The notes beneath the pieces are model-generated. The model ran no database searches. It was given only the letters and a program-made list of their open reading frames with translations, and was not told the DNA's origin. Below are positions 1-11,022 of a stretch of 22,905 nucleotides of DNA, in pieces. Source of the stretch: Bryobacteraceae bacterium. Its GTDB lineage: Bacteria; Acidobacteriota; Terriglobia; Bryobacterales; Bryobacteraceae. How positions within the stretch are numbered: position 1 is the stretch's first letter; each line of letters starts with the position of its first letter. The translations under genes were made by a program, and so were the position numbers. The stretch covers positions 1 through 22,905 of the forward strand of contig JASHQT010000417.1 in the NCBI GenBank assembly GCA_030039005.1, given 5' to 3'.

Positions 1-315
1 AGCCATCTGCTTCGCTCCGGACGGCGCTGTTTCGTCGTGGAACAAAACGGGCAGGTAGTTGGGCTGGTGACGCCGCACGAAATTAAAGAGCTGGCGCGCC
101 CGCGCTGGCCCTACACCACGCTCGCCGACATCATGCGGCCCATGGATCAGCTTCATACGGTGACTCCCACGACGCCGGTAATGGAAGCGCTCGAAACCAT
201 GGGGCGCGACGACGTGAACCAGCTTCCGGTCGTGACTGGTAACCACCTGGACGGAATTATTACGCGCGCCAACGTGTTGCAATTCCTGCAGACGCGCGCG
301 GAGTTGGGACGCTGA
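1..315 (+). CDS. CBS-domain C-terminus of a probable site-2 (M50) protease, 5' truncated
   Basis: The reading frame is open from base 1, so the gene begins outside the window; about 104 C-terminal residues remain. They form the end of one CBS motif (FVVEQNGQVVGLVTPHEI) and a complete second one (ADIMRPMDQLHTVTPTTPVMEAL, then NQLPVV and GIITRANVLQFL). Paired CBS domains bind adenine nucleotides and regulate the attached protein. The tail resembles the CBS region of membrane-embedded M50/site-2 zinc proteases of acidobacteria, with the same TRAELG-type ending. No protease residues lie inside the window, so that parent is an inference; a stand-alone CBS protein or a transporter is possible. The next gene starts 30 bases downstream on the same strand. 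Confidence 0.7.
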   Translation, partial: SHLLRSGRRCFVVEQNGQVVGLVTPHEIKELARPRWPYTTLADIMRPMDQLHTVTPTTPVMEALETMGRDDVNQLPVVTGNHLDGIITRANVLQFLQTRAELGR

Positions 316-345
316 GATCGAGGAAAGTTTGCTAAAGTAAGCGCA

Positions 346-1317
346 GTGCGCTTCGTATTCGCCGCCGCAGCCGTGGGTATGTGCTGCCTGGGCGCCTCCA
401 TAGACGATCAGGACTTCAACGGCCGCTGGGATATCACGGTGAACAGCGCGGCGTCGAATGTGCCGGGATCGCAGCGCGGCTGGTGGCTGGAGGTGACGGG
501 CGCGGGCACGGACAATCCCCGCGGCCGCTTCATGGGCTCGCCAGTCGGCCTGCTGGACGAACTCCCCAAGCTCTCGGTTTCCGAGGGCGCGTTGCGCTTC
601 GCCCTGGAAGCCAAGTTTCGCAAAGAGCACGGCGCGGAGAAGGGGCTGTATTGGGCGCGCGTGGAGGACGGCAAGCTCAAGGGAACTTTCGAAATCGAGG
701 GCGACCCGTCCACGTATCTGGAGTGGACCGGCGTGCGCGCGCCGGCGTTGCCAGATAAAGACGACGCTTCCTGGAAACGCGGCGAACCGGTAGCGCTGTT
801 TGACGGACACGATCTGGCCGGCTGGCAACCGGCCCCGGGGGCGCGGCTGCCCGGATGGATGGTGAGAGAGGGAGCGTTGAGCGCCGGATTCGGTGCGTCC
901 GGCCTGGTTTCCGACAAGAAGTTTTTCAACTTCGTCCTGGACGCCGAGTACAAGCTGGATCCGCACGCCAACAGCGGAATCGCGTTGCGCGGCCGCTATG
1001 AGGTGCAGATCTCCGACGATGCGGACCGGCCGCCGTCCATCCGCTCCACCGGCGCGATTTTCGGCCGCCTAGCGCCCACGCTGAACGCCGCCAAGCCTGC
1101 CGGCGAGTGGCAGATGCTGGTGGTCCGCCTGGTGGGGCGCGAGGTGACGGTGCTGTTGAACGGCTTTCGCGTGATCAACCGGCAGAGCATCGACGGGCCG
1201 ACCAGCATCGCGCTGGACACCAACGAAGGCGATCCGGGCCCCTTGCTGCTGGAAGGCAATCACGGCGGGGTGGAGTTCCGGCGAATCGTGGTGTATCCCC
1301 TCGCGAAGAAACCTTGA
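346..1317 (+). CDS. Secreted DUF1080 (3-keto-disaccharide hydrolase family) protein
   Basis: This 323-residue protein starts at GTG 346 and begins with a signal peptide (MRFVFAAAAVGMCCLGAS), so it is exported. The C-terminal half, from about residue 145, is a DUF1080/PF06439 fold: it shows LFDGHDLAGWQ, a NSGIALRGRYEVQI segment, a GEWQ segment, LLNG and the closing GGVEFRRIVVYPL. Known members are jelly-roll proteins, some of which cleave 3-keto-glycosides in periplasmic sugar degradation. The N-terminal half (NGRWDITV, later GTFEIEG and YLEWTG) looks like a small beta-barrel often seen fused to DUF1080 and is of unknown role. The stop codon overlaps the acylphosphatase start, which suggests co-transcription. 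The actual substrate cannot be read from sequence. Confidence 0.85.
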   Translation: MRFVFAAAAVGMCCLGASIDDQDFNGRWDITVNSAASNVPGSQRGWWLEVTGAGTDNPRGRFMGSPVGLLDELPKLSVSEGALRFALEAKFRKEHGAEKGLYWARVEDGKLKGTFEIEGDPSTYLEWTGVRAPALPDKDDASWKRGEPVALFDGHDLAGWQPAPGARLPGWMVREGALSAGFGASGLVSDKKFFNFVLDAEYKLDPHANSGIALRGRYEVQISDDADRPPSIRSTGAIFGRLAPTLNAAKPAGEWQMLVVRLVGREVTVLLNGFRVINRQSIDGPTSIALDTNEGDPGPLLLEGNHGGVEFRRIVVYPLAKKP

Positions 1318-1595
1318 GTGAAAAGAAGCTGGCGAAATTCTACCGTGTGCGCGGGCGCGTGCAGGGCGTGGGGTTCCGTTATTTCGTGAATCAAACGGCG
1401 CTGGCGCTGGGGGTGCGCGGCTGGGTGCGCAACGACGACGATGGCAGCGTGCAGGTGTACGCGGCGGGAACCGCGGCGCAGCTTGCCGAGTTGGCCGGAT
1501 ATTTATGGAAAGGTCCGCGTTGGGCCGAAGTGCGCGGCGTGGATGAGACCGAAGCAGCGCTGGAGAATCACGCCGGATTTTCGGTCCGCCAGTAA
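1314..1595 (+). CDS. acyP: Acylphosphatase
   Basis: This 93-residue protein matches the usual size of acylphosphatases, cytosolic enzymes that hydrolyse acyl phosphates such as 1,3-bisphosphoglycerate and carbamoyl phosphate. The family signature is intact: RVQGVGFR supplies the phosphate-binding loop and catalytic Arg22, and GWVRN supplies catalytic Asn40, followed by the usual DGSVQV strand. I place the start at TTG 1314 because it gives the normal N-terminus and overlaps the upstream TGA by three bases, a common coupling arrangement; no better start lies before the signature. The gene converges on hemB with three bases between the stop codons, leaving no room for a separate terminator. Confidence 0.9.
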   Translation: MSEKKLAKFYRVRGRVQGVGFRYFVNQTALALGVRGWVRNDDDGSVQVYAAGTAAQLAELAGYLWKGPRWAEVRGVDETEAALENHAGFSVRQ

Positions 1596-1598
1596 GCT

Positions 1599-2570
1599 TT
1601 AGGCGAGCAGGCGCGCGGCGTCCTTGGCGAAATAAGTGAGCATGAAATCCGCGCCGGCGCGGCGGATGGCGGTGAGCGATTCGAGAATGGTGCGGTCGCG
1701 ATCAAGCCACCCGTTTTGGATGGCGGCGGTGAGCGCGCTGAACTCGCCGCTCACCTGATACGCGCCGATCGGCAGCGGAAAACGGTCGCGCGCCTCGCGA
1801 ATGATATCGAGATAGGGCATGGCGGGCTTCACCATGATCATATCGGCGCCTTCGTCGATGTCGAGCTGGATTTCGCGCATGGCTTCGCGCGCGTTGGCTG
1901 GGTCCATCTGGTAGCTGCGCCGGTCGCCAAATTGCGGGGTGGACTCCGCGGCTTCGCGGAACGGGCCGTAAAACACCGAAGCGTATTTTGCCGCGTACGA
2001 GCAAATCGGCGTGTTGATAAATCCGGCGGCATCGAGAGCCGCCCGCATAGCCGCCACGCGGCCGTCCATCATATCGCTGGGCGCGACGATGTCGGCGCCG
2101 GCGCGTGCGTGCGAAACCGCCGCTTTGGACAGCCACTCGAGCGTGGGATCGTTTTGCACCTCGCCATTCACCACCAGGCCGCAGTGGCCGTGGCTGGTGT
2201 ACTCGCAATTGCAGACGTCGGTCATCACCAGGAGCTTGGGGACTTCACGCTTGACGGCGCGTACGGCCTGTTGCACGATGCCGTCGTCAGCGTAAGCGCC
2301 GGAGGCGATTTCGTCCTTGGTTTCCGGAATCCCAAACAGGATAACGCCGCCGATGCCGAGCGCGTGCGCCGCGGAGCATTCTTTCACCAGCCGGTCGACG
2401 GAAAGTTGCGCATGGCCCGGCATGGAGCCGATCTCGCGCCGCACGTTTTCGCCCGGGCAGACGAACAGCGGAAGAATGAAATCGGCGGGATCGAGCTGCG
2501 TCTCGCGCACGAGGTTGCGCAGCGCTTCGCTCGCGCGCAGGCGGCGCATGCGGTGAATGGGGAACGCCAC
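1599..2570 (-). CDS. hemB: Delta-aminolevulinic acid dehydratase (porphobilinogen synthase)
   Basis: HemB condenses two 5-aminolevulinate molecules to porphobilinogen, the first pyrrole of heme, siroheme and cobamide synthesis, in the cytosol. The 323-residue length is standard. The two active-site lysines are visible: Lys195 in the [15 protein letters not shown] stretch and Lys248 (Schiff base) in [12 protein letters not shown]. The cysteine triad [13 protein letters not shown] (Cys120, Cys122, Cys130) indicates the zinc-dependent class rather than the magnesium-only one. hemB is the last gene of the probable eno-gpmI-cyclophilin-hemB run: it starts four bases after the cyclophilin stop, so it is probably translated from the same message. 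It ends against acyP on the other strand. Confidence 0.97.
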   Translation of the reverse strand: MAFPIHRMRRLRASEALRNLVRETQLDPADFILPLFVCPGENVRREIGSMPGHAQLSVDRLVKECSAAHALGIGGVILFGIPETKDEIASGAYADDGIVQQAVRAVKREVPKLLVMTDVCNCEYTSHGHCGLVVNGEVQNDPTLEWLSKAAVSHARAGADIVAPSDMMDGRVAAMRAALDAAGFINTPICSYAAKYASVFYGPFREAAESTPQFGDRRSYQMDPANAREAMREIQLDIDEGADMIMVKPAMPYLDIIREARDRFPLPIGAYQVSGEFSALTAAIQNGWLDRDRTILESLTAIRRAGADFMLTYFAKDAARLLA

Positions 2571-2574
2571 GGGA

Positions 2575-3057
2575 TCAGCCTTCCTGAATCGTGACGGACT
2601 TCAACTGGTCGCCCTGTTGGACTTTGTCGACGACATCCTGGCCGCTCGAGACCTGGCCGAACACCGTGTGCTTGCCGTCCAGCCAGTCCGTGACGATGTG
2701 GGTGATGAAAAACTGGCTGCCGTTGGTATTCGGGCCCGCGTTGGCCATGGAGAGCGAGCCGACTTTATGCTTGTTGGGATTGTTCTTGGTTTCATCTTCG
2801 AACTTGTAGCCCGGACCGCCGCGGCCGCTGGCGGTCGGGTCGCCGCCCTGGATCATGAAGTCCTTGATGACGCGGTGAAACACGGTGCCGTCGTAGAAGC
2901 CTTCGCGTGCAAGGAACACAAAGTTGTTGACGGTCTTGGGTGCGTCCTTGGCGAAAAGGTCACAGACAATTTTGCCCTTCGATGTTTCAAACGTGGCCGT
3001 ATACTTGTGGGCCGGGTCGATCGACAGGGGCGGCGGTGCGGAGTATTGTTTGGGCAT
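2575..3057 (-). CDS. Cyclophilin-type peptidyl-prolyl cis-trans isomerase
   Basis: This 160-residue single-domain cyclophilin catalyses proline cis-trans isomerisation during protein folding. The catalytic surface is complete: [15 protein letters not shown] gives the active Arg62, Phe67 and Gln70; NGSQFFIT gives Gln115 and Phe117; [10 protein letters not shown] gives Trp125 and His130. The N-terminus ([10 protein letters not shown]) is not a signal peptide, so the enzyme should be cytoplasmic, of the PpiB type. It sits between gpmI (45 bases upstream) and hemB (four bases downstream). No strong ribosome-binding site is seen before ATG 3057, which may mean reliance on translation from upstream. 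The association with glycolytic and heme genes appears to be an operon of convenience. Confidence 0.95.
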   Translation of the reverse strand: MPKQYSAPPPLSIDPAHKYTATFETSKGKIVCDLFAKDAPKTVNNFVFLAREGFYDGTVFHRVIKDFMIQGGDPTASGRGGPGYKFEDETKNNPNKHKVGSLSMANAGPNTNGSQFFITHIVTDWLDGKHTVFGQVSSGQDVVDKVQQGDQLKSVTIQEG

Positions 3058-3102
3058 AGTTTCAGTGTAACGGGGACCGCTCCCTCACGGTCGCGGCTCA
3101 AT

Positions 3103-4637
3103 TTACAGGCATAGGTTGCGGCCGGTCATTTCCTTGGGCTGCTTCTCGTCCAGAAACCCGAGGATGGTCGGCGAAATATCCTGGAGCGCGCCACCGGACC
3201 GTAGCATCACGGGCGAATCGCAGACCAGGATGAACGGAACCGGATTGGTGGTGTGGTACGTGTGCGGGCCTTTGGTGATGGGGTCGATCATGGTTTCAGC
3301 GTTGCCATGATCGGCGGTGATCATCCACGATCCGCCGGAGCGGCGCAGCGCGGCGTAGATCTGGCCGAGGCCCGCGTCGACGGTCTCAACGGCTTGCACC
3401 GTAGGACCAAACTTGCCGGAATGACCCACCATGTCCGCATTGGCGTAATTCATGACGATGACGTCGAACTCGCGGCGCTCGATGGCCTTCACGACGACGT
3501 CGGTGATGCCTTGCGCGCTCATTTCGGGCTTGAGGTCGTAAGTGGCTACTTTGGGCGAAGGCACCAGTTCGCGGCTTTCACCGGGATATGGCTTTTCGTT
3601 GCCGCCGTTGAAGAAGTACGTGACGTGCGCGTATTTTTCGGTTTCGGCGACGCGCAAGTTTTTCCAATTCAATTGCGCCATCACATCGGCCAGGATGTTG
3701 TTGGGATGCTCGCGCGGGAGCACGAAAGGCACTTTGAACGACTTGTCGTACTCCGTCATGGTGGTGAAATGGAGATTCTTTGGAGCGAGCGAGCGCGAGG
3801 GCTTTTCGAGAGTCGCATCGGTCAGCGCCATGGTCATCTCGCGGCCGCGATCGGCGCGGAAGTTGAAAAAAATGCAGGCGTCGTCGGTGCGAATCAGGCC
3901 GGCGGGCTGGTCGCGATCGTCCACGATGGTGACGGGCTCGATAAATTCGTCGGTGACGCCGCGCTCGTAGGATTTCTGGACGGCGGCCACGGGATCCTGC
4001 GATTTTTCGCCATTGCCCAGCACCATGGCGCCGAACGCGCGCTCGATGCGGTCCCAGCGCTTGTCGCGATCCATGGCGTAGTAGCGGCCGGAAATGCTCG
4101 CGATCTTCCCCGCCCCGATTTGCCGCGTCTCTTTGTGCAGTTGCTCGATGAAGCCCGCGCCGCTTTCGGGCGGCGTGTCGCGGCCGTCCATGAAGCAGTG
4201 AATGAATACGTGCTCCACGCCTTGCTGCTTCGTCATTTCGAGCAGCGCGTAGAGATGCGTGAGCAGCGAATGCACGCCACCGTCGCTGCACAGACCCATC
4301 AGATGCAGACGATGCGTTTTGGCATGCTGCATGGACGCGAGCAGCACCGGGTTATTGAAGAATTCCCGCGAGGCGATCATGCGATCGATGCGAGTGACGT
4401 CCATATAGATGACGCGCCCCGCGCCGATGTTCAAATGGCCCACTTCACTGTTGCCCATCTGCCCTTCGGGCAAGCCGACGTACGGGCCGGAGGTATGAAC
4501 CAGCGTGTTAGGATACGTGCGCAGCAGCAAATCGTAGGTGGGCTTGCGCGCGGCGGCGATGGCGTTGCCTTCGGTGACGGCGGAATAACCCCAACCGTCC
4601 AGGATGGTCAGGACGAGCGGTCGCTTTTGGATCGGCA

Positions 4638-4638
<1 letters not shown>
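3103..4638 (-). CDS. gpmI: 2,3-bisphosphoglycerate-independent phosphoglycerate mutase
   Basis: GpmI interconverts 3- and 2-phosphoglycerate without a bisphosphoglycerate cofactor, through a phosphoserine on a dimanganese alkaline-phosphatase fold. The 511-residue length is normal. Visible motifs are LTILDGWG (metal ligand Asp14), [14 protein letters not shown] with the nucleophile Ser64, [11 protein letters not shown], the Arg-rich [11 protein letters not shown] region, [12 protein letters not shown] and the C-terminal TADHGN metal site. Its ATG shares a base with the eno stop codon (TAATG, 4636-4640), so the two are very likely translationally coupled. The next enzyme in the pathway, enolase, is therefore made from the same message. 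Confidence 0.97.
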
Positions 4639-5960
<1,322 letters not shown>

Positions 5961-5972
5961 TCACGAATTGTG

Positions 5973-6569
5973 TCAATCCTGTTCGCCAAGAGTTTGAAAG
6001 TAGGTCTTGCCGTAGGGATAGAAGAGCTCCTTGCGGCCTTGTTGCCACGCGGCTTTGAGCTCAGGCGTTGTGATATCCCAATCCGGGCGGCTCTTTTGGG
6101 TGACGGCGCGCAGATCCTGGCGGAGATCTTCAAGAGTTGGGCGCCCCCAAAACCAATAGCCGTTATAGATCTTGTAAATCACCAGGCCGGGCTCGAGCAC
6201 GATCGTGTGGGGAATCATGGGATTGTGCACGGGGTCTGTGTATTCGGCGATATCGAGATCCTTTTGCACGATGCGGCCGGCGTCGGAGAGGAACGGCCAA
6301 TGCGCGTCGAGCGCGCTGCGGTATTCATTCGTCTGCGTGATATTGTCGGTGCTGATGGTGACCAGACCGCAATAGGCGACTTCGAGCTCACGATGGAGCT
6401 GCACGAGTCCCTCGGCCTGCCGGCGATCCTTAGGACAATAGCCACCGCGGCTCAAGACGAGAATCATAGGGTTTTGCCCCTGCAGCTCGGAAAGCTTGCG
6501 GTGTTTGGCGGTGTGATCAGAAAGCTCATAGTCGGGGAAAACCGCGCCGGGGACGATGTCAGCTCGCAT
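5973..6569 (-). CDS. Peroxiredoxin-like (AhpC/TSA, redoxin-domain) protein
   Basis: The 198-residue product has the thioredoxin-fold order of peroxiredoxins: PGAVFPDYELSD, then LSELQGQNPMILVLSRGGYCPKD with a candidate peroxidatic Cys45, then LVTISTDN. Such proteins reduce peroxides using a thiol donor. A second cysteine (Cys67, in VAYCGLV) is present, but nothing in the sequence proves that it resolves the first. The C-terminal 50 or so residues (WDITTPELKAAWQQGR onward) extend past the core fold. I start at ATG 6569, not at the in-frame codon 33 bases upstream, because a strong GAGGAGG lies about seven bases before it. The gene heads the minus-strand run into eno. Confidence 0.82.
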   Translation of the reverse strand: MRADIVPGAVFPDYELSDHTAKHRKLSELQGQNPMILVLSRGGYCPKDRRQAEGLVQLHRELEVAYCGLVTISTDNITQTNEYRSALDAHWPFLSDAGRIVQKDLDIAEYTDPVHNPMIPHTIVLEPGLVIYKIYNGYWFWGRPTLEDLRQDLRAVTQKSRPDWDITTPELKAAWQQGRKELFYPYGKTYFQTLGEQD

Positions 6570-6640
6570 GAAAGGGCCTCCTCGCGTTGAGATGCACGCC
6601 AACAGGTCTAGGACTCGCCGGATTGCGCCGTCTGGACGTG

Positions 6641-6670
6641 TTACACTGGCCGTCCAAAAGCACCTATATT
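6641..6670 (+). promoter_or_regulatory. Possible promoter for the secreted protein gene at 6698
   Basis: TATATT at 6665-6670 matches the sigma-70 -10 consensus at five of six positions and lies 27 bases before the start codon. The hexamer 18 bases upstream (TTACAC, 6641-6646) is a poor -35, so the assignment is tentative. A strong GGGAGGAG follows at 6681-6690. Confidence 0.3.
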
Positions 6671-6697
6671 CTCTGAAACGCCGGGAGGAGCGCCGGG

Positions 6698-7510
6698 ATG
6701 AAATCGATGGCGATACTGCTGCTGGCGGGCGTTTTGCCCGCGGCGGCGCAGTGGCTCAACTACCATGACGCGCGAACTCCCACCAAAGACGGCAAGCCGG
6801 ATCTGACTGCTCCGGCGCCGCGCAGGAACGGCAAGCCCGATCTATCCGGCGTGTGGCAGGCCGAGCGGACGCCGGTGAGCGAACTCAATCGCTTCCTTGG
6901 CGAAGGCTACGCAAAACAGCAGGTGGACTTCAACGACATCAACCGGTATGCACTCGACGTTTTCTGGGGGCTCAAGCCCGAGGAGGAGCCCCTACGTCCC
7001 GAGGCGGCTGCGATTATGAAACAGCGTGCAAATGAGGAGGCCCCGATCACGCGCTGTCTGCCGTCCGGTTTACCGATGAGCCTGTTTGTTTATGCATTCA
7101 AAATCGTGCAGGCGCCCGATGACATCGTGATGATCATGGAATCCGGCGATCCGGCGCGGCAGATTCACACCGACGGCCGCTCGCTGCCGGAAGATCCGCA
7201 GCCCGCGTGGCTGGGCTACTCGGTGGGCAAGTGGGACGGCGACATACTGGCCGTCGACACGACGGGGTTCAACGAAAAGAGTTGGGTGGACGGCTTCGGG
7301 CATCCGCGCAGCGAGACGATGCACGTCCGCGAGCGCTATCATCGGCAAGATTTCGGCCATATGGATCTGGAGTTCACCATCGACGATCCGAAATACTACA
7401 CGCGTCCGTATACCTTCAGCACACAGTTGCATCTGATTCCCTACAGCGACGTGCTGGAATTCGTTTGCGCCGAGAATGAGAAGGACCGGGTTCATACAGC
7501 GAAGCAGTAG
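6698..7510 (+). CDS. Secreted protein of unknown function
   Basis: I do not recognise a characterised family. The 270-residue product starts at ATG 6698 behind a clear GGGAGGAG and carries a signal peptide (MKSMAILLLAGVLPAAAQ), so it should reach the periplasm or beyond. The mature N-terminus has two versions of a short motif, DGKPDLTAPAPRR and NGKPDLSGVWQ; the GKPDLSGVW element is a recurrent opening of exported acidobacterial proteins. The rest looks beta-rich (GDILAVDTTGFNEKSWVDGFGHPRSE, HMDLEFTIDDPKYYTRPYTF), compatible with a small lipocalin-like barrel, but that is an inference. The gene is followed after 63 bases by the permease gene on the same strand. No catalytic signature was found. 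Confidence 0.75.
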   Translation: MKSMAILLLAGVLPAAAQWLNYHDARTPTKDGKPDLTAPAPRRNGKPDLSGVWQAERTPVSELNRFLGEGYAKQQVDFNDINRYALDVFWGLKPEEEPLRPEAAAIMKQRANEEAPITRCLPSGLPMSLFVYAFKIVQAPDDIVMIMESGDPARQIHTDGRSLPEDPQPAWLGYSVGKWDGDILAVDTTGFNEKSWVDGFGHPRSETMHVRERYHRQDFGHMDLEFTIDDPKYYTRPYTFSTQLHLIPYSDVLEFVCAENEKDRVHTAKQ

Positions 7511-7573
7511 CCGGAACTGCGAGAAGGAGCGCCTAAGCGAGGGCGAGGCGGTAACATCGGCTTGAGGAATGCG

Positions 7574-10006
7574 ATGGGAATCGTGTGGCACGATCTGCGG
7601 CAGGCATGGCGAGGGCTGCGGAGAAGTCCGGGGTTTACCCTCGCCGCCGTGCTGACCCTGACGCTCGGGATCGGAGCGAACACCGCCATATTTAGTGTCG
7701 TGGAGAGCGTGCTGTTGCGCCCCCTTCCATACCAAGATCCTTCCAGGCTGGTTCAACTCTGGAATACGTATCCACCGGCGATTCCGCAGGGCGCGAATTC
7801 GGCCGGCGATTTTCGGGATTTCCGGCAGAGGTCGCGAACGTTCTCCGGGATGGCCGCGTATATCGACATTGCGCGGGGCTTGAATCTGACCGGCGACGGC
7901 GAACCCGAGCACTTGGAGATGCGCTATGCGACATCGGGCCTGTTCCCGCTGTTGGGAGTGAAGCCGATTGCGGGGCGCGGCTTCACAAGCGCGGAGGATG
8001 CGCCCGGCATGCCTTTGACAGCCCTGATCAGCGATGACCTGTGGCAGAGGCGATTCGGTGCGAATCCTGGAGTTGTGGGACGCACGCTCACGCTGGACGG
8101 CCGGGGATACATGCTCGTGGGCGTGTTGCCTCGATATTTTCAGCTCGCTCCGGCGACCGACATCTGGCTGCCGATCGGGCAGTACGACGCCGGTCCGGAT
8201 CCTTATCACTATCACGAATTCAACATCATCGGACGTCTCAAGCCGGGCACCGGCATCGCGCAGGCAGAGACGGAACTCGTCGCATTGAACGCTCAGCAGC
8301 AAAAGGCCTTTCCGGATACGCACAAGGGCTTTGGCGTTTTGGTTACGCCGCTCGAAGATCCATCCGCTCGAAAAATGCGCAAGGCGCTGCTGATTCTGCT
8401 CGGATCCGTGGGGCTGGTGCTGCTGGTGGCGTGCGCCAATTTTGTCAATCTGCTGATGGCACGAAGCGCAACGCGGCGAAGAGAGCTCGCGGCGCGCGTG
8501 GCGCTTGGTGCAACCAGGCCGCTGCTTGCGAGCCACCTGTTGACCGAAAGCGTTCTGTTGTCATTGCTCGGGGGCGGGGGCGGTGTTGTTCTCGCGTACC
8601 TGGGACTGACCCTGATCCGTGACCTGGCGCTCGCGGATCCCGGCGTTGTGAACGGCGCCGGGATGAACGGGTGGGTGCTGGCGTTCACGCTTGCGCTGAG
8701 TCTTCTTACCGGAATCGCATGCGGTTTCATTCCCGCCCTTCAGGCATCCAGGCTTGACGTACACGCGATGTTGAAGGAGGGTCTGCGGGCGACCGGCGCG
8801 CTGTCGACACAGGCGTCGCGACGTATCGTTGTGGCTTCAGAGATCGCACTGGCGACTATTCTGCTCACCGGCGCCGGGCTGCTGATTCGCAGTTTCCGGC
8901 ATCTGTTGGATGTCGATCCTGGTTTCCGGCCCCATCACGTGCTTGCGTTGGAGGTCGACAGGCCCTCCGCGGCTGCGCAGGACAAGCTCACGAACGATCA
9001 GAGAATCGCCGGCCTGCGTCAACGGTCGATTGACTACGACACCTTGATGCAGCGCATCCGATCGTTGCCCGGCGTGGAAGCGGCGGGCGGAATCAACGTG
9101 CTGCCGCTGAGAACGGCGGTACAGTCGGCCTCGCGATTCGTCGTGGAGGGCCAGCTGCTTCCCGCCGACGCCGCGCGCCCGGTGGCCGAAACGCGCAGTG
9201 TCAGCCCGGGCTATTTCGCGGCGATGGGCATTCCTTTGCGGCAAGGCCGTTGGCTCGATCCACACGATTACGCCACTCAAAATGTCATCGTGAATCAGGC
9301 ATTCGCCGAGAGATTCTGGCCGCGCGGCGAAGCGATCGGCAAGCGTTTTAACATGTGCTCACTAGAGCCGGAACCGTGTTGGACCACGGTGGTTGGAGTA
9401 GTCGGCAACGTCCACCAGTACGGTCTAGAAGCAACGCCGACTTTCGATTCCTATGGCGCGGTGGGATGGCAACGCTATACCGTGGTTCGAACGGCCTCCG
9501 ATCCTCTCTCGCTGGCCCAGGCCGTGATCGGAGAGATTCACAAGTTCGATCCCAGTTTGCCGGTGACGCATGTCACGACACTAGATCGATCAGTCTCTGA
9601 TTCGATCGCATCGCGGAGACTGTCGACATCACTTCTTGGGCTTTTTGCCGGACTCGCTCTGACGCTCGCCGCGCTCGGCGTCTACGCGGTGATGAATTAC
9701 GCTGTGCGGCTGCGGACGAACGAAATTGGCGTTCGCATGGCATTGGGCGCCGAGCCGCGCCAAATCTGGGGGCTTGTCATCGCCAGCGGCGCACGGATCG
9801 TGCTGGCTGGAATCGCGATCGGAATGGCGGGAGCGTTCGCGCTGACGAGGTTGCTTTCAACGCTGTTGTTTGGGGTGACGGCGACCGATCCGTTGACTTT
9901 CATCGCCGTCGCGCTGCTTCTCGCCTTCGTCGCGCTGATCGCCTGCTACATTCCCGCACGGCAAGCCATGCGAATCGATCCGATCGCCGCGCTGCGCTTG
10001 GATTAG
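7574..10006 (+). CDS. ADOP-type (acidobacterial duplicated orphan permease) MacB/FtsX-family membrane protein
   Basis: This 810-residue protein has the architecture of the ADOP family: a transmembrane helix near residues 21-45 ([21 protein letters not shown]), a periplasmic MacB-like domain ([13 protein letters not shown] onward), an FtsX block with several helices ([57 protein letters not shown]), a repeat of the unit beginning [16 protein letters not shown], a second periplasmic domain, and a closing FtsX block with [13 protein letters not shown] and [13 protein letters not shown]. FtsX/MacB permeases transmit ATPase work to periplasmic substrates, but no ABC ATPase gene is adjacent, fitting the orphan label. 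The substrate is unknown. ATG 7574 is preferred over TTG 7562 because GAGG lies six bases before it. The gene converges on etfA. Confidence 0.9.
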   Translation: MGIVWHDLRQAWRGLRRSPGFTLAAVLTLTLGIGANTAIFSVVESVLLRPLPYQDPSRLVQLWNTYPPAIPQGANSAGDFRDFRQRSRTFSGMAAYIDIARGLNLTGDGEPEHLEMRYATSGLFPLLGVKPIAGRGFTSAEDAPGMPLTALISDDLWQRRFGANPGVVGRTLTLDGRGYMLVGVLPRYFQLAPATDIWLPIGQYDAGPDPYHYHEFNIIGRLKPGTGIAQAETELVALNAQQQKAFPDTHKGFGVLVTPLEDPSARKMRKALLILLGSVGLVLLVACANFVNLLMARSATRRRELAARVALGATRPLLASHLLTESVLLSLLGGGGGVVLAYLGLTLIRDLALADPGVVNGAGMNGWVLAFTLALSLLTGIACGFIPALQASRLDVHAMLKEGLRATGALSTQASRRIVVASEIALATILLTGAGLLIRSFRHLLDVDPGFRPHHVLALEVDRPSAAAQDKLTNDQRIAGLRQRSIDYDTLMQRIRSLPGVEAAGGINVLPLRTAVQSASRFVVEGQLLPADAARPVAETRSVSPGYFAAMGIPLRQGRWLDPHDYATQNVIVNQAFAERFWPRGEAIGKRFNMCSLEPEPCWTTVVGVVGNVHQYGLEATPTFDSYGAVGWQRYTVVRTASDPLSLAQAVIGEIHKFDPSLPVTHVTTLDRSVSDSIASRRLSTSLLGLFAGLALTLAALGVYAVMNYAVRLRTNEIGVRMALGAEPRQIWGLVIASGARIVLAGIAIGMAGAFALTRLLSTLLFGVTATDPLTFIAVALLLAFVALIACYIPARQAMRIDPIAALRLD

Positions 10007-10016
10007 AGGGCGCGGA

Positions 10017-11012
10017 TCAGCTCTTGGCTTTTTTGACTTCTTCGACCAGCGCGGGGACCACTTCGAACAGATCGCCGACGATGCCGTAGTCGGCCACTTC
10101 GAAGATGGGCGCGTTGGGGTCTTTATTGATGGCGACGATGGTTTTCGCGCCTTTCATGCCCACCAGGTGCTGGATGGCGCCCGAAATCCCAACCGCGAGA
10201 TACATCTTGGGCGAGACGGTTTGGCCGGAGCTGCCGACCTGGCGCTCCATCGGAAGCCAGCCGTTATCGCAGATCGGGCGCGATGCGGCGAGCTCGGCGC
10301 CGAGCGCTTTGGCGAGCTCTTCGACGATGGGGATGTTGTCTTTTTCCTTGATGCCGCGGCCGACCGAGACGATGATGTCGGCGGAAGTGAGATCCACCGC
10401 GCGGGCAGATTCGCGGAACGGCTCTTGCGGATGGACTCGAATCATATCGGGATTCAGTTCGGGCGCGAAGGTTTCCACCTGCGCTGTGCCGTCCTGCACC
10501 TGATCGGCGCGGAAAGCGCCTGCTTGGATGGAAGCGAGGTGCGGCTCGGCGCCGCCGGGCTTCACGTCGGCATTGAGCTTGCCTTGAAACAACTGGCGGA
10601 CGAAAACCGGCGCACCGGATTCGATGCGGAAGCCGATAGTGTCGCTGATCAGGACCTGTTGGAAGCGCGTGGCCAGCTTGGGCGCAAAGTCACGGACCTG
10701 ATAGGTGTGCGGGAACAGTACCAGCATCGGGCTGTGCTTGCGGATCAATTGCTCCAGCGCGGCGGTGAATCCATCGGCAGTGTAAGCGGCGAGAAGCGGA
10801 TGATCCACGGCGTGGACGCGGTTCAGTTTTTTGCGCGAAAGCTCTTCGGTCAACGGCGCGAGGTCATGGCCGACCACCGCGGCGTAAATGTTTTGCCCGG
10901 TTTGCGCGGCGATCTGCTGGCCGGCGGCAAGCGTCTCCCAGGACATGCGATGCCACGCCGGACCCGACTGTTGCATGGCATTTTGTTGCATTACGACGAG
11001 AATGCCGCTCAC
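10017..11012 (-). CDS. etfA: Electron transfer flavoprotein, alpha subunit
   Basis: EtfA forms a heterodimer with EtfB and holds FAD; the pair passes electrons from acyl-CoA and other flavin dehydrogenases toward the quinone pool or, in some systems, bifurcates them. The 331 residues end in the conserved FAD-binding domain: GRGIKEKDN, then NGWLPMERQVGSSGQTVSPKMYLAVGISGAIQHLVGM, then AINKDPNAPIFEVADYGIVGD. The start is GTG 11012; its GAGGAT ribosome-binding site overlaps the etfB stop, so the two are coupled. The gene closes the acpP-fabF-etfB-etfA run. No dehydrogenase or ETF:quinone oxidoreductase is in the window to show which pathway it serves. Confidence 0.95.
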   Translation of the reverse strand: MSGILVVMQQNAMQQSGPAWHRMSWETLAAGQQIAAQTGQNIYAAVVGHDLAPLTEELSRKKLNRVHAVDHPLLAAYTADGFTAALEQLIRKHSPMLVLFPHTYQVRDFAPKLATRFQQVLISDTIGFRIESGAPVFVRQLFQGKLNADVKPGGAEPHLASIQAGAFRADQVQDGTAQVETFAPELNPDMIRVHPQEPFRESARAVDLTSADIIVSVGRGIKEKDNIPIVEELAKALGAELAASRPICDNGWLPMERQVGSSGQTVSPKMYLAVGISGAIQHLVGMKGAKTIVAINKDPNAPIFEVADYGIVGDLFEVVPALVEEVKKAKS

Positions 11013-11022
11013 GCCGTGATCC

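Noticed and set aside
7070..8536. Long minus-strand frame (about 490 codons) across the secreted protein and ADOP genes
   Set aside because: It spans two convincing plus-strand genes and the gap between them, and its product has Arg/His/Gln-rich shadow composition with no motif.
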